From: Saccharibacillus deserti
GTDB lineage: Bacteria; Bacillota; Bacilli; Paenibacillales; Paenibacillaceae
Assembly (NCBI RefSeq): GCF_013618475.1
Contig: NZ_JABJVN010000002.1
Coordinates: forward strand, 62,001 to 126,000
Length of the DNA: 64,000 bases
Direction: 5' to 3'
The number at the start of each line of letters is the position of its first letter. Positions within the stretch are counted from its first letter, which is position 1. Positions 1 through 8,160 of this stretch are shown here, piece after piece. Below the pieces are notes generated by a model. It was not told where the DNA came from. It did not search any database and was given only the letters and a program-made list of their open reading frames with translations. Both the position numbers and the translations under genes were made by a program.

Positions 1-606
1 CCGGTCCGGAGCCGTGTACCAGCGCCACCAGCGGTCGTCTTCGGCGGTGCGCTCGATCGTGCCGTAAGCGATGTTCAGACCCAGTTCGCGCCGGGAGACG
101 CCGCCTGCGAACACGCTGTCCCGCGTTCTCGACCGTACGCCTTCGGCGATGATGAGCAGGTCGTAGATTTCTTTTTGGCCGGAATGCAGATCAATCTCGA
201 CGCTCTCCTCATGGTTGTGTACGTGCTCGATCCAGTCTCCGAAGCGGATCGAGACTTCAGGCGGGAGCGCCTCCAGAATGAGGCGGGCCAGGTCTCCGCG
301 CAGGATCTCCAGTTCGGCGGTCAGACCGTCCGTCCCCCGGACCGGGAAAGCCCCGACGGTGCGCCCTTTGTCGTCGACGAACGCGGTGCCTTCTTCGGTC
401 GTCGTTTGGGCGCGCACTTGGTCTTCGAGTCCCATTTTGGCTAATACTTCACGGCCCAGGCCGCGTACGTCGATATTTTGTCCGCCATCCCGGAAAGCTT
501 CGGCGCGTTCGAGCACGGTTACGGCCCAGCCGGCTTGGCTCAACCAGTATGCTGCGCCGAGGCCGGCAATGCTTCCTCCGGAAATGAGCGCTGTTCGTGT
601 GGACAT
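1..606 (-). CDS. FAD-dependent monooxygenase/oxidoreductase, C-terminus cut by window edge
   Basis: The frame read on the minus strand from ATG at 606 is open to the first base of the window (202 codons), so the gene is partial. The N-terminus has a Rossmann FAD-binding signature (ALISGGSIAGLGAAYWLSQ, residues 6-24) followed by an acidic ribose-binding residue in VLERAE. A second motif, DLLIIAEGVRSRTR (about residues 153-166), matches the DG-type fingerprint of flavoprotein monooxygenases of the PHBH/TetX class, with E in place of D. The start is supported by a GAGAGGAG ribosome binding site directly upstream. The family hydroxylates aromatic or polyketide substrates with NAD(P)H and O2. The substrate here cannot be inferred. 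Confidence 0.85.
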   Translation of the reverse strand, partial: MSTRTALISGGSIAGLGAAYWLSQAGWAVTVLERAEAFRDGGQNIDVRGLGREVLAKMGLEDQVRAQTTTEEGTAFVDDKGRTVGAFPVRGTDGLTAELEILRGDLARLILEALPPEVSIRFGDWIEHVHNHEESVEIDLHSGQKEIYDLLIIAEGVRSRTRDSVFAGGVSRRELGLNIAYGTIERTAEDDRWWRWYTAPDR

Positions 607-723
607 GGTCGTTCTCCTCTCGATGTGGGACTGGCGTACGGATCAAAGGATCGGGAATAAAGGGTGCCAGATAGAGAGGCAGCTAGAGACATCTTACCCG
701 CAGCCGGGTTGGTGAAACGAAGC

Positions 724-900
724 TTAGAATAGGCGCCGCTTACAGCCGAATTGATAGTCCCTGCCCCGTATGTAAGAGGTGCTGTCTTCGATCGAAGTCA
801 GCGAGCGGCGGGGGCCTATTTTAACGTACAGATAATAAGGGTTGTGTTTGGCATCCAGCAGGGTCACTTCGTGCATGTCCCGCATACGCTTCTTTTTCAT
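724..900 (-). CDS. Hypothetical basic 58-residue protein
   Basis: Reading the minus strand from ATG at 900 gives a 58-residue protein that begins MKKKRMRDMHEVTLLDAK and ends with a basic tail (KRRLF). An AAGGAG ribosome binding site lies about 7 bases upstream of the ATG. The middle section (NPYYLYVKIGPRRSL) suggests a small beta-rich fold, but I recognise no family. It has no signal peptide or membrane segment. It lies between a divergent lipoprotein gene and a co-oriented monooxygenase gene. The good ribosome binding site and intact frame are the evidence for a real gene. Confidence 0.55.
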   Translation of the reverse strand: MKKKRMRDMHEVTLLDAKHNPYYLYVKIGPRRSLTSIEDSTSYIRGRDYQFGCKRRLF

Positions 901-1037
901 TTTTATACTCCTTGGATAAAGTGCGGAAATTCTTTCTTATCCCCTAAATTCCCTGCTTTGGCTACAAATCCTTTTCTTCCATCGTCTAGACAAGAACCGG
1001 TAAGCCGGACGAATCGATAGATCCCGGTCATGAAGGA

Positions 1038-1496
1038 GTGAATAAGATCCGAATTTTCAAGAAAATCAGAGGGTCTGCGCTGCTGCTTGCGGCCTTGTCC
1101 CTGAGCGCCTGCTCCGTGCCGGAGCCTCTGCGCGAACCGCCGGAATTAAGCGCAGTCGCAGGCGGCGGAAGCGGTTCGGAGGTCGATGTGCCCACCGAAC
1201 TCTCCACGTATAACTGGGGCGGAGAGATGACGTACGGCGGACCGTGGGAAGCGATGGCGGACGAAGAAGCGGTGCCCGTACCCGCTGGCTCCAAGATCTC
1301 TTTGTCTTTTGCCCCGGAAGCTCCTGACGAGATCAGGGTGCGGCTGATGACCGGTTCCTCCCAATTCAAGGAGATCGAATCGGCGGAAGGAAGCTTTGAC
1401 CTCCCGGATCAGCCGGGCGAATATGTATACGGCATCAATGGAAAATGGATGGAAGGCTCGGCCTTATATGCGTTGAAGGTGAGAGTGCGGGACTGA
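1038..1496 (+). CDS. Hypothetical lipoprotein
   Basis: A 152-residue protein with a basic N-terminus, a hydrophobic stretch (about residues 13-23) and a lipobox L-S-A-C with the cysteine at residue 25, so it is predicted to be exported and lipid-anchored on the outer face of the membrane. The mature part holds a two-sheet-like region rich in charged residues and ends in a pattern (GEYVYGINGKW) typical of small Ig-like beta domains. No family was recognised. The GTG start at 1038 sits unusually close to the AAGGAG sequence at 1033-1038. An ATT at 1053 would give better spacing, so the exact start is uncertain. A terminator follows. Confidence 0.7.
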   Translation: MNKIRIFKKIRGSALLLAALSLSACSVPEPLREPPELSAVAGGGSGSEVDVPTELSTYNWGGEMTYGGPWEAMADEEAVPVPAGSKISLSFAPEAPDEIRVRLMTGSSQFKEIESAEGSFDLPDQPGEYVYGINGKWMEGSALYALKVRVRD

Positions 1497-1518
1497 GAGT
1501 CGATCTTCTTCACACCAA

Positions 1519-1560
1519 AAAGCGTCTGCCCCAACCAACCGGAGCAGACGCTTTATCTTT
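1519..1560. terminator. Bidirectional rho-independent terminator
   Basis: An 11-bp perfect inverted repeat (AAAGCGTCTGC at 1519-1529 and GCAGACGCTTT at 1544-1554) has A-rich flank on the left and T-rich flank on the right. It can therefore stop the lipoprotein transcript on the plus strand and the convergent small gene on the minus strand. Confidence 0.8.
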
Positions 1561-1597
1561 TGTATAAGACGATGTGCATTCGAGCCTGCCCGTCCCT

Positions 1598-1813
1598 TTA
1601 CTCGAACTCTTCCTCGTCTTCCGCATACGTCGTGAACAGTTCGAGCGTCTCGAACAGCAGCGTCATCTCTCCGGATACGTGCAGCGGAACGGTCTCTTCG
1701 TCTTGGATACCGGCCCGTTCGTATTGCACATCCGTCAGCAGGTCGCTGTCGACGAGCTTGAGCGAGAGAGGGTCGGACAGTTCTTCGGGAGGGAGGGTCG
1801 ATGATATCCGCAA
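1598..1813 (-). CDS. Hypothetical acidic protein, about 71 residues
   Basis: A minus-strand frame ending at TAA 1598, with a strongly acidic C-terminus (TTYAEDEEEFE). The content has coding character (EELSDPLSLKLVDSDLLTDV, a regular alternating pattern), but no family is recognised. The start is uncertain: TTG at 1813 has no clear ribosome binding site, and the frame stays open upstream. It is convergent with the lipoprotein gene and shares the terminator at 1519-1560. Confidence 0.5.
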   Translation of the reverse strand: MRISSTLPPEELSDPLSLKLVDSDLLTDVQYERAGIQDEETVPLHVSGEMTLLFETLELFTTYAEDEEEFE

Positions 1814-1940
1814 AAAGAAGCCCGACCGCCGCCGAAGCGAAACGTTTTGGGTCCGTTCTCGGTATCCTAGGGCTCCGGGTGGTAGAATGGAGAAGGTCCG
1901 AACAACCCGGATTTACGGATACGGAAAGGAATCATATCCC

Positions 1941-3110
1941 ATGAAAAAAATTATTGTTGTCGGCTCCGGGATTCTCGGAGCTTCGGCGGCTTATCATTTG
2001 TCGCGCCTGGGTGCGGACGTACAGGTGACTCTGGTCGACGCCCGGCATCCCGGCCGGGCGACCGACGCGGCAGCCGGCATTATCTGTCCGTGGCTGTCGC
2101 AGCGGCGCAATCAGGCCTGGTACCGGCTCGCCCGGGGCGGAGCGCGTTATTACGCCGAATTGACGGAAGAACTGCACCGGCTGGGCGAGACCGAGACCGG
2201 ATATGCCCGCGTCGGCGCGCTCAGTCTGCATTCCGATCCCGCCAAGATCGGGCAGATGCGCGAACGGGCAGTGAAGCGGCGCGAAGACGCGCCGGAGATC
2301 GGAGAGATCGAGGTGCTGGGCAGCGAACAGGTACAAGGCGAGTTCCCGCTGCTGAACGGGGACTGCCAGGCGGTCCGCGTAAGCGGAGCGGCCCGGGTAG
2401 ACGGGCGCGCCCTGCGGGATGCGCTGGTGTCGGCGGCGCAGCGCGGCGGCGTAACGGTGCGCGAAGGCGAAGCGGTGCTGCATCCGGCGCAGACCGAAGC
2501 GGCGGCAACTGCAGACGGTGATCAGCCAAGGCGCGCCGCCGGCGTTACCGTCGGCGGCGAGCGGCTGGAAGCGGACGAGGTAATCGTCTGCGCGGGTGCC
2601 TGGGCGGGCGAACTGCTGCGGCCGCTGGGGCTGGATTTCCGCGTGACGTATCAGAAAGGGCAGATTCTGCATATGCGGATGCCGGATCGGCCGGATAGCG
2701 GGCAGTGGCCGGTGGTCATTCCTCCGACGGATCAATATCTGCTGGCGTTCGAAGACGGCCGGATGGTCGTGGGCGCCACGCACGAGAACGAAGTGGAACT
2801 GGGCGATATCCGCGTCACGGCGGGCGGCGTACACGAAGTGCTGAACAAAGGGCTGGAGCTTGCTCCGGGGCTGGCTGGCGGCGAGCCTGGCGAGGTGCGG
2901 GTGGGATTTCGGCCGTTTACGCCGGGCTTTCTGCCCGTGATCGGACGGGTTCCCGGCTGGGAAGGACTGATTACGGCCAACGGCCTCGGCGCGTCGGGAC
3001 TGACGATGGGCCCGTTTCTCGGCCGGCAGCTTGCGAAGCTTGCGCTGGGTCTGGAGCCGGATCTGCCGCTGGACGATTATGCGGTGGAGCAAGCGCTGGG
3101 CGAAAGATAA
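1941..3110 (+). CDS. FAD-dependent amino-acid oxidase/dehydrogenase (DadA/ThiO-like)
   Basis: A 389-residue flavoprotein of the DAO family. The N-terminus carries the dinucleotide-binding motif (IIVVGSGILGASAAYHL, residues 4-20) and the acidic residue VDAR that binds the FAD ribose. A conserved segment (AAGIICPWLSQRRNQAWY, about 46-63) is typical of D-amino-acid dehydrogenase DadA-like proteins. The C-terminus has the second FAD signature (VGFRPFTPGFLPVIGR ... ANGLGASGLTMGP). Members oxidise small amines or amino acids such as D-amino acids, glycine or sarcosine. The substrate is not evident from context. The open frame extends far upstream, but ATG 1941 has a GGAAAGGA ribosome binding site and the family's usual N-terminus. 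Confidence 0.88.
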   Translation: MKKIIVVGSGILGASAAYHLSRLGADVQVTLVDARHPGRATDAAAGIICPWLSQRRNQAWYRLARGGARYYAELTEELHRLGETETGYARVGALSLHSDPAKIGQMRERAVKRREDAPEIGEIEVLGSEQVQGEFPLLNGDCQAVRVSGAARVDGRALRDALVSAAQRGGVTVREGEAVLHPAQTEAAATADGDQPRRAAGVTVGGERLEADEVIVCAGAWAGELLRPLGLDFRVTYQKGQILHMRMPDRPDSGQWPVVIPPTDQYLLAFEDGRMVVGATHENEVELGDIRVTAGGVHEVLNKGLELAPGLAGGEPGEVRVGFRPFTPGFLPVIGRVPGWEGLITANGLGASGLTMGPFLGRQLAKLALGLEPDLPLDDYAVEQALGER

Positions 3111-3139
3111 CAGGCGGAAGAAGATAAGCAGGCAGTCTC

Positions 3140-3376
3140 TTACTTCGTCAGCTTCAGACATTCATTGGAGACGCCGGTGCAGAGATCGAACGTCGAATCG
3201 TCGGCCAGACTGTGGAATTCACCGTTTTCGGCATAGTAGATGGTAGAGACTTGCGTCGCAATAACAGAAGAATCCGAACCGCTGCTCCACGAGTCGAGAT
3301 AAACGATATAGGGGCCGCTTGCCTCCAGATGCCGACGCTGTTGATTGTCTAATGCAGCCGGTTTGCTTTTTTTCAT
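3140..3376 (-). CDS. Hypothetical 78-residue protein
   Basis: ATG at 3376 is preceded by AGGAGG with 8-base spacing, giving a 78-residue product that begins MKKSKPAALDNQQRRHL and ends in a two-cysteine tail (DLCTGVSNECLKLTK). It has no signal peptide or membrane helix. The frame is open further upstream, but the ribosome binding site decides this start. The section SGSDSSVIATQVSTIYYAENG looks like a short beta hairpin domain. No family was recognised. It ends 30 bases from the convergent oxidase gene. Confidence 0.6.
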   Translation of the reverse strand: MKKSKPAALDNQQRRHLEASGPYIVYLDSWSSGSDSSVIATQVSTIYYAENGEFHSLADDSTFDLCTGVSNECLKLTK

Positions 3377-3416
3377 CGTAAGATCCTCCTGTTCGAATGA
3401 GTCCATAAAAGAAAAC

Positions 3417-3455
3417 AGACCGGAGTCCGGCTTCCTGCGAAGCGTGCTCCGGTCT
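3417..3455 (-). terminator. Rho-independent terminator for the minus-strand membrane protein gene
   Basis: AGACCGGAG (3417-3425) pairs with CTCCGGTCT (3447-3455). Read on the minus strand, the hairpin is followed by TGTTTTCTTTTA. It lies downstream of the membrane protein gene at 3508-3765. Confidence 0.7.
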
Positions 3456-3507
3456 TGTTGGCGTTGAGATCGTTGTTTCGTTGACACCTAAGGCGCAGCG
3501 AATGGGC

Positions 3508-3765
3508 CTAGGTGCCAAACAAATAAGCGATCGGAGTCAGCCACAGCCCATACAGCGCCAGGATGCCCAGAGAAAAAAATGTCGCGATCCGGAATACAAA
3601 AGACTGTTTGCGGTGCGGGAACAGGAAGCGCAGGCCGAAGGCCGCGCCGATCAGGGCCAACAGGAAACCGGGCAGCCACTGTGAACCGTACAGCCGGATA
3701 TCGAGAGAAGCGACAAACAGATAGAGGGCACAAGCGCCCGGCAGCAGAACGGCCAAAACGATCAA
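3508..3765 (-). CDS. Small integral membrane protein
   Basis: An 85-residue, very hydrophobic protein with three predicted membrane segments (roughly residues 1-20, 30-48 and 62-82) separated by short polar loops with basic residues (FPHRKQS). Family unknown. A strong ribosome binding site AAAAAGGAGG lies at 3794-3803. The TTG start at 3765 is far from it, and an in-frame CTG at 3783 would have ideal spacing and add six residues (LRLPHR), so the true start may be CTG 3783. The terminator at 3417-3455 follows. Confidence 0.6.
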   Translation of the reverse strand: MIVLAVLLPGACALYLFVASLDIRLYGSQWLPGFLLALIGAAFGLRFLFPHRKQSFVFRIATFFSLGILALYGLWLTPIAYLFGT

Positions 3766-3784
3766 GCGATGCGGGAGACGCAGA

Positions 3785-4299
3785 AGGCAGACCTCCTTTT
3801 TCGTTGGACGGCTTGGGAGCTATGGGTTGAACGTTCACGGAAGCGGGGGAGTTGGGAAGTCCCAAACGAAAAAGGCGGAATTCGGCAGCCGGGAAGTGGT
3901 ATTAGGTCAGATATCCTGTTTGTGGAAATTGCAAAATTTGGAGATCGGGCCGTGCGTGAACATCTCCGTTTATCAAAGAATGTTTTACGCTTTCAATTGA
4001 ACAGAGGTCGATAAAAAAATTTATAAGATTTTCTAAACGTTTCGATTTTACACTCTATCAACACTCTATATGAAGGGAAAAATCTTTAATTTGTAACCTA
4101 TTGAGTGATTAAACTTTACATAAAAAAAGAGAAAACGAAAAAAATATTGCGAATCGACCGCTGTTCATGTAAGTTAAATTCACTCGATACGAAGCCCTTA
4201 CCGAAAAGACCATCCCCTATACATAATAATTACAAAATGTCGGGCTTGGCGGGCTGCGTGCACGGGCATTAAAGCGATCTTGAGGGGAGCGTACGGTTG
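3785..4299. other. Intergenic region upstream of the ABC importer, AT-rich
   Basis: About 500 bases with no convincing gene. From about 4000 to 4240 the composition falls sharply to AT-rich with several A and T tracts, as expected of the promoter region for the following substrate-binding protein gene. A possible -35/-10 pair (TTGAAC near 3997, TTATAA 18 bases later) is visible but not strong. I see no riboswitch or T-box signature. Confidence 0.4.
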
Positions 4300-5973
4300 A
4301 TGAGAAAAAGAATGGGTTGGCTGTTTACTCTAATGTTGTCGCTGGCATTGATTCTTGCAGCATGCGGAGGGGGCGGAAGCGGAACTTCCGAACCTGAGGC
4401 TTCTACGAAACCGGGCGAAGCGGCTTCGACCGAACCGGCTGCGGATCCTGCTGCCGGAGGCAGCGGCGGTACGCTGATCGTGGGACGCGGCGGCGATTCG
4501 GCCGCGCTGGACCCGGCGATCGTGACCGACGGCGAATCGCTGAAGATCGCGCAGCAGGTATTCGATCCGCTGCTCGCCTATAAAGCAGGCACGACCGAAG
4601 TGGAACCGGCTCTCGCGGAGAGCTGGGAAATCTCGGACGACGGCCTGACGTACACGTTCAAACTGCGTGAAGGCGTCAAGTTCCATGACGGTACCGACTT
4701 CAATGCCGACGCGGTGGTGTTCAACTTCACCCGCTGGAACGATACGGAGAGCAAGTTCAAGTTCGAAGGCGATTCGTTCGACTACTACGATTCCATGTTC
4801 GGACCGGAAGAAGCCCGCGTCATCAAGAGCGTAACGGCTTCGGACCCTTCGACGGTCGTATTCGTACTGAACCAGCCGCAGGCTCCTTTCCTGCAGAATC
4901 TGGCGATGCCTCCATTCTCGATCGCAAGCCCGGCCGCCATCGAGAAATCGGGTGCCGATTTCAAAGCGAACCCGGTCGGAACCGGCCCGTTCGTCTTCAA
5001 GGAGTGGAAGAGAAGCGATTCCATTACGCTTGAGAAGAACCCGGAATACTGGCAGGAAGGTCTGCCGAAGGTCGATTCGGTTATCGTGCGTTCGATCCCG
5101 GACAACACGGCCCGCTTCAACGCTCTGCAGAACGGCGAGATCGACATGATGGAAGATCTCAGCCCGGACGACCTGGCGACGCTGGAAAGCAACCCGGACC
5201 TGCAGAAGTTCAACCGTCCTCCGTTCAACGTGGCGTATCTGGGCTTCAACGTCACGAAGAAGCCGTTCGACGATCCGAAAGTCCGGATCGCGCTCAGCCA
5301 CGCGGTGGACAAGCAGGGGATCGTGGACGCGTTCTTCGCGGGACAAGCCGAACCGGCCAAGAACCCGATTCCGCCGTCCCTCTGGGGCTATAACGACACC
5401 ATCGAAGATTACCCGTACGATCTGGCACAAGCCAAGAAGCTGCTGGCCGATGCCGGCTACGCGAACGGCATCGAGCAGCCGCTGACCTTCTACGCGATGC
5501 CGGTATCCCGTCCTTATATGCCGGACGGCCGCAAAGTCGCCGAAGTCATTCAAGCCAGCTTCGCGGAGATCGGGGTAACGGTCAATATCGAATCGCCGGA
5601 ATGGGCGACTTACCTCGACGACCTGAGCAAAGGCGAGAAAGACGATCTGTTTATCATCGGCTGGACGGGCGACAACGGCGACCCGGACAACTTCTTCTAC
5701 CCGCTGCTCGACAAAGATTCCATTGGCGGCAACAACTACAGCCAATACGCAAGCGATCCGCTGCACGAAGTGCTGGTGAAAGCGCAGCAGGAGACCGACC
5801 AGGCAGAGCGCACGAAGCTGTACGAAGAAGCGCAGGTCATCGTGCACGACGACGCGCCTTGGGTACCGCTCGTCCACTCCACGCCGCTTTTGGCCGCTTC
5901 GAAGAAAGTGGAAGGGTATGTTCCGTCGCCGACAGGCTCGGAGCCGTACGCGGAAATTTCGATTCGGCAGTAA
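4300..5973 (+). CDS. ABC transporter substrate-binding lipoprotein, family 5 (peptide/nickel type)
   Basis: A 557-residue lipoprotein (hydrophobic leader, lipobox L-A-A-C with Cys22) with a Gly/Ser/Glu-rich linker before an SBP_bac_5 domain. Characteristic segments are the N-terminal ALDPAIVTDGESLKI, the family 5 signature around YTFKLREGVKFHDGTDFNA (about 125-143) and the C-terminal DNGDPDNFFYPLLDKDS. It captures oligopeptides, dipeptides or related ligands outside the cell and hands them to the two permeases encoded downstream. ATG 4300 and TTG 4297 are both within reach of the ribosome binding site GAGGGGAG. The ligand cannot be deduced. Confidence 0.93.
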   Translation: MRKRMGWLFTLMLSLALILAACGGGGSGTSEPEASTKPGEAASTEPAADPAAGGSGGTLIVGRGGDSAALDPAIVTDGESLKIAQQVFDPLLAYKAGTTEVEPALAESWEISDDGLTYTFKLREGVKFHDGTDFNADAVVFNFTRWNDTESKFKFEGDSFDYYDSMFGPEEARVIKSVTASDPSTVVFVLNQPQAPFLQNLAMPPFSIASPAAIEKSGADFKANPVGTGPFVFKEWKRSDSITLEKNPEYWQEGLPKVDSVIVRSIPDNTARFNALQNGEIDMMEDLSPDDLATLESNPDLQKFNRPPFNVAYLGFNVTKKPFDDPKVRIALSHAVDKQGIVDAFFAGQAEPAKNPIPPSLWGYNDTIEDYPYDLAQAKKLLADAGYANGIEQPLTFYAMPVSRPYMPDGRKVAEVIQASFAEIGVTVNIESPEWATYLDDLSKGEKDDLFIIGWTGDNGDPDNFFYPLLDKDSIGGNNYSQYASDPLHEVLVKAQQETDQAERTKLYEEAQVIVHDDAPWVPLVHSTPLLAASKKVEGYVPSPTGSEPYAEISIRQ

Positions 5974-6089
5974 GCAGGGCCTGAACCATAACGGAGACCG
6001 GGGCGGATCGTGCCCGGTCTTCGTCTCTGCTGGGGCTTCCGAGACCGATCTCATTCGACTTCTATCAAACCTACGGCGGGTGATGCACA

Positions 6090-7094
6090 ATGACTACTTA
6101 CATTTTCAAACGGCTGGCGGTGCTGATTCCGGTACTGCTCGGCATGACGATTATCGTCTTCTCGATCATTCACGCCATCCCGGGCGACCCGGCGGATACC
6201 ATTCTCGGGGAGAAAGCGACCGAGCAGTCCAAGCAGGCCCTGCGCGACCAGCTCGGGTTGGACAAACCGTGGCTGCAGCAGTATTTCAGTTATCTGGGCG
6301 AACTGCTGACCGGCGATCTGGGCAATTCGATCCGCACGCGCGCGCCGATCTCGGAAGAGATCGTGCCGTATCTTGCGGCAACGTTCGAACTGACGATGGC
6401 CAGTATGCTGTTCGCGGTATTCTTCGGCGTCAATGCGGGGATTATCAGCGCCTGGCGGCACAATTCGTGGTTCGATTACATCTGTATGCTGATCGCGCTG
6501 CTCGGCGTATCGATGCCGGTCTTCTGGCTGGGGCTGATGGAGCAGTGGATCTTCGCCAACGAGCTGCACTGGCTGCCTTCCAGCGGACGCATGAACGCGC
6601 GCGATCCGATGGAAGCGGTCACCGGTTTCTATGTGTTCGACGCGATCATTCAGGGGCAGTTTGCCCAGCTCTGGACGGTCTGCAAACATCTGGTGCTGCC
6701 GGCGATCGCGCTGGGCACGATTCCGATGGCGGTTATCGCGCGGATGACCCGCTCGAGCATGCTCGAAGTGATGCAGCTCGATTACGTGCGTACGGCGCGG
6801 GCCAAAGGACTGTCGCAGTTCGCGGTCGTGTACCGGCACGCTTTGAAGAATTCGTTTATCCCGGTGCTGACGGTGATCGGGATCCAGACCGGCGCGCTGC
6901 TTGGCGGAGCCGTACTGACCGAGACCATCTTCGCCTGGCCGGGCGTGGGGCGCTATATTTTTGAGGCGATCAGCAATCGGGATTATCCGGTGATCCAGTC
7001 CGGTATTCTGATTGTCGCCGTGATCTTCGTCTTGATCAATCTGCTGGTGGATCTGCTGTACGTCGTGTTCGATCCGCGGATCCAGTACAAATAG
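6090..7094 (+). CDS. ABC transporter permease, DppB/OppB type
   Basis: A 334-residue inner-membrane permease with the six-helix architecture of the binding-protein-dependent transport family. The first helix and the GDPAD loop are typical of DppB/OppB (IHAIPGDPADTILG, about residues 28-41). The cytoplasmic EAA loop that docks with the ATPase is present (DYVRTARAKGLSQFAVVYRH, about 230-249). It ends 10 bases before the DppC-type partner, so the two are co-translated. It follows the binding-protein gene by 116 bases. Confidence 0.93.
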   Translation: MTTYIFKRLAVLIPVLLGMTIIVFSIIHAIPGDPADTILGEKATEQSKQALRDQLGLDKPWLQQYFSYLGELLTGDLGNSIRTRAPISEEIVPYLAATFELTMASMLFAVFFGVNAGIISAWRHNSWFDYICMLIALLGVSMPVFWLGLMEQWIFANELHWLPSSGRMNARDPMEAVTGFYVFDAIIQGQFAQLWTVCKHLVLPAIALGTIPMAVIARMTRSSMLEVMQLDYVRTARAKGLSQFAVVYRHALKNSFIPVLTVIGIQTGALLGGAVLTETIFAWPGVGRYIFEAISNRDYPVIQSGILIVAVIFVLINLLVDLLYVVFDPRIQYK

Positions 7095-7104
7095 GGGGAT
7101 TACC

Positions 7105-8013
7105 ATGAGCGACGCATTTCTGAAAGCCGAGATTCGGCCGTCCTCCGACATGATGGAGCGCAAAGCGCAGCCCGGCCCCTGGCGGGAAGCGATCCGGTCT
7201 TTCGGGCGCAACAAAACGGCGGTTGTCGGTCTGTGCCTCGTCTTGTTCTTCGCCCTGCTGGCCCTGGTCGCTCCGCTGATCATGCCGTACGACTATAAGG
7301 CGCAGGTGCTGACGGACCGGCTCAAACCGCCGTCCGGCGACCACTGGTTCGGGACCGACGATCTTGGACGTGACATTTTCAGCCGCGTGATCTACGGAGC
7401 GCGTATCTCGCTGCTGGTCGGGCTGCTGTCGGTTGCCGGTTCGATCGTAATCGGGACGCTGCTCGGCATCATCGCCGGCTTCTACGGCAAATGGGTGGAT
7501 ATGCTCATCTCGCGCGTGTTCGATATCCTGCTTGCGTTCCCGGGCATTCTGCTCGCGATCGCAATCGTGGCCATTCTCGGTCCTTCGCTGCAAAATGCGC
7601 TGTACGCGATCGCGATCGTCAACGTGCCGACTTACGGGCGGCTTGTCCGCTCCAGGGTACTCTCGCTGAGGCAGGAAGAGTTTATCACGGCGGCCCGGGC
7701 GCTTGGCGCGAACGACGGGCGGATATTGTTCAAGCATATTCTGCCGAACAGCCTGACGCCGATCATCGTGCAGGGAACGCTCGGCGTCGCCACCGCGATC
7801 ATCGAAGCGGCGGGACTCGGCTTCCTCGGTCTCGGCGCCCAGCCGCCGGACCCGGAATGGGGCAAGATGCTGTCCGACTCGCGCCAGTTTATCCAGACTG
7901 CGCCGTGGACCGTTATTTTTCCGGGATTGTGCATCCTGCTCACCTCGCTCGGATTCAACTTGATGGGCGACGGACTGCGGGATACGTTCGATCCGAAAAT
8001 GAAAGGAAGATAA
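7105..8013 (+). CDS. ABC transporter permease, DppC/OppC type
   Basis: A 302-residue permease with the N-terminal OppC_N region (WREAIRSFGRNKTAVVGL, about residues 25-42), the typical LKPPSGDHWFGTDDLGRDIF segment (about 73-92) that precedes the transmembrane core, and the EAA loop (EFITAARALGANDGRILFKH, about 192-211). It pairs with the DppB-type permease just upstream. No ATPase (DppD/DppF) gene follows. A strong terminator closes the operon and the next gene is an unrelated efflux pump, so the importer must borrow an ATPase encoded elsewhere. Confidence 0.93.
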   Translation: MSDAFLKAEIRPSSDMMERKAQPGPWREAIRSFGRNKTAVVGLCLVLFFALLALVAPLIMPYDYKAQVLTDRLKPPSGDHWFGTDDLGRDIFSRVIYGARISLLVGLLSVAGSIVIGTLLGIIAGFYGKWVDMLISRVFDILLAFPGILLAIAIVAILGPSLQNALYAIAIVNVPTYGRLVRSRVLSLRQEEFITAARALGANDGRILFKHILPNSLTPIIVQGTLGVATAIIEAAGLGFLGLGAQPPDPEWGKMLSDSRQFIQTAPWTVIFPGLCILLTSLGFNLMGDGLRDTFDPKMKGR

Positions 8014-8024
8014 CGAGGGCAGGA

Positions 8025-8071
8025 GAAACCGTTCGGAGCGAAGCTTGAAGCTCCGGACGGTTTCTTTTTTT
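8025..8071 (+). terminator. Rho-independent terminator of the ABC importer operon
   Basis: A long stem GAAACCGTTCGGAGC (8025-8039) pairs with GCTCCGGACGGTTTC (8050-8064) and is followed by a run of T. Confidence 0.9.
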
Positions 8072-8086
8072 GATTTATAAAATATA

Positions 8087-8115
8087 TTGTAGATATATGA
8101 AGTCTATGATATGCT
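8087..8115 (+). promoter_or_regulatory. Candidate sigma-A promoter for the efflux pump
   Basis: TTGTAG at 8087-8092 and TATGCT at 8110-8115 are separated by 17 bases, in an AT-rich stretch just after a terminator and about 45 bases before the start of the pump gene. Confidence 0.5.
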
Positions 8116-8160
8116 TCGGTAGATTTACTATTTTGAATTTCGGGAGAAGGAGGCGGTTCC

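Noticed and set aside
4330-6090. A 586-codon minus-strand frame opposite the binding-protein gene
   Set aside because: Antisense shadow, with Arg-rich composition and no ribosome binding site.
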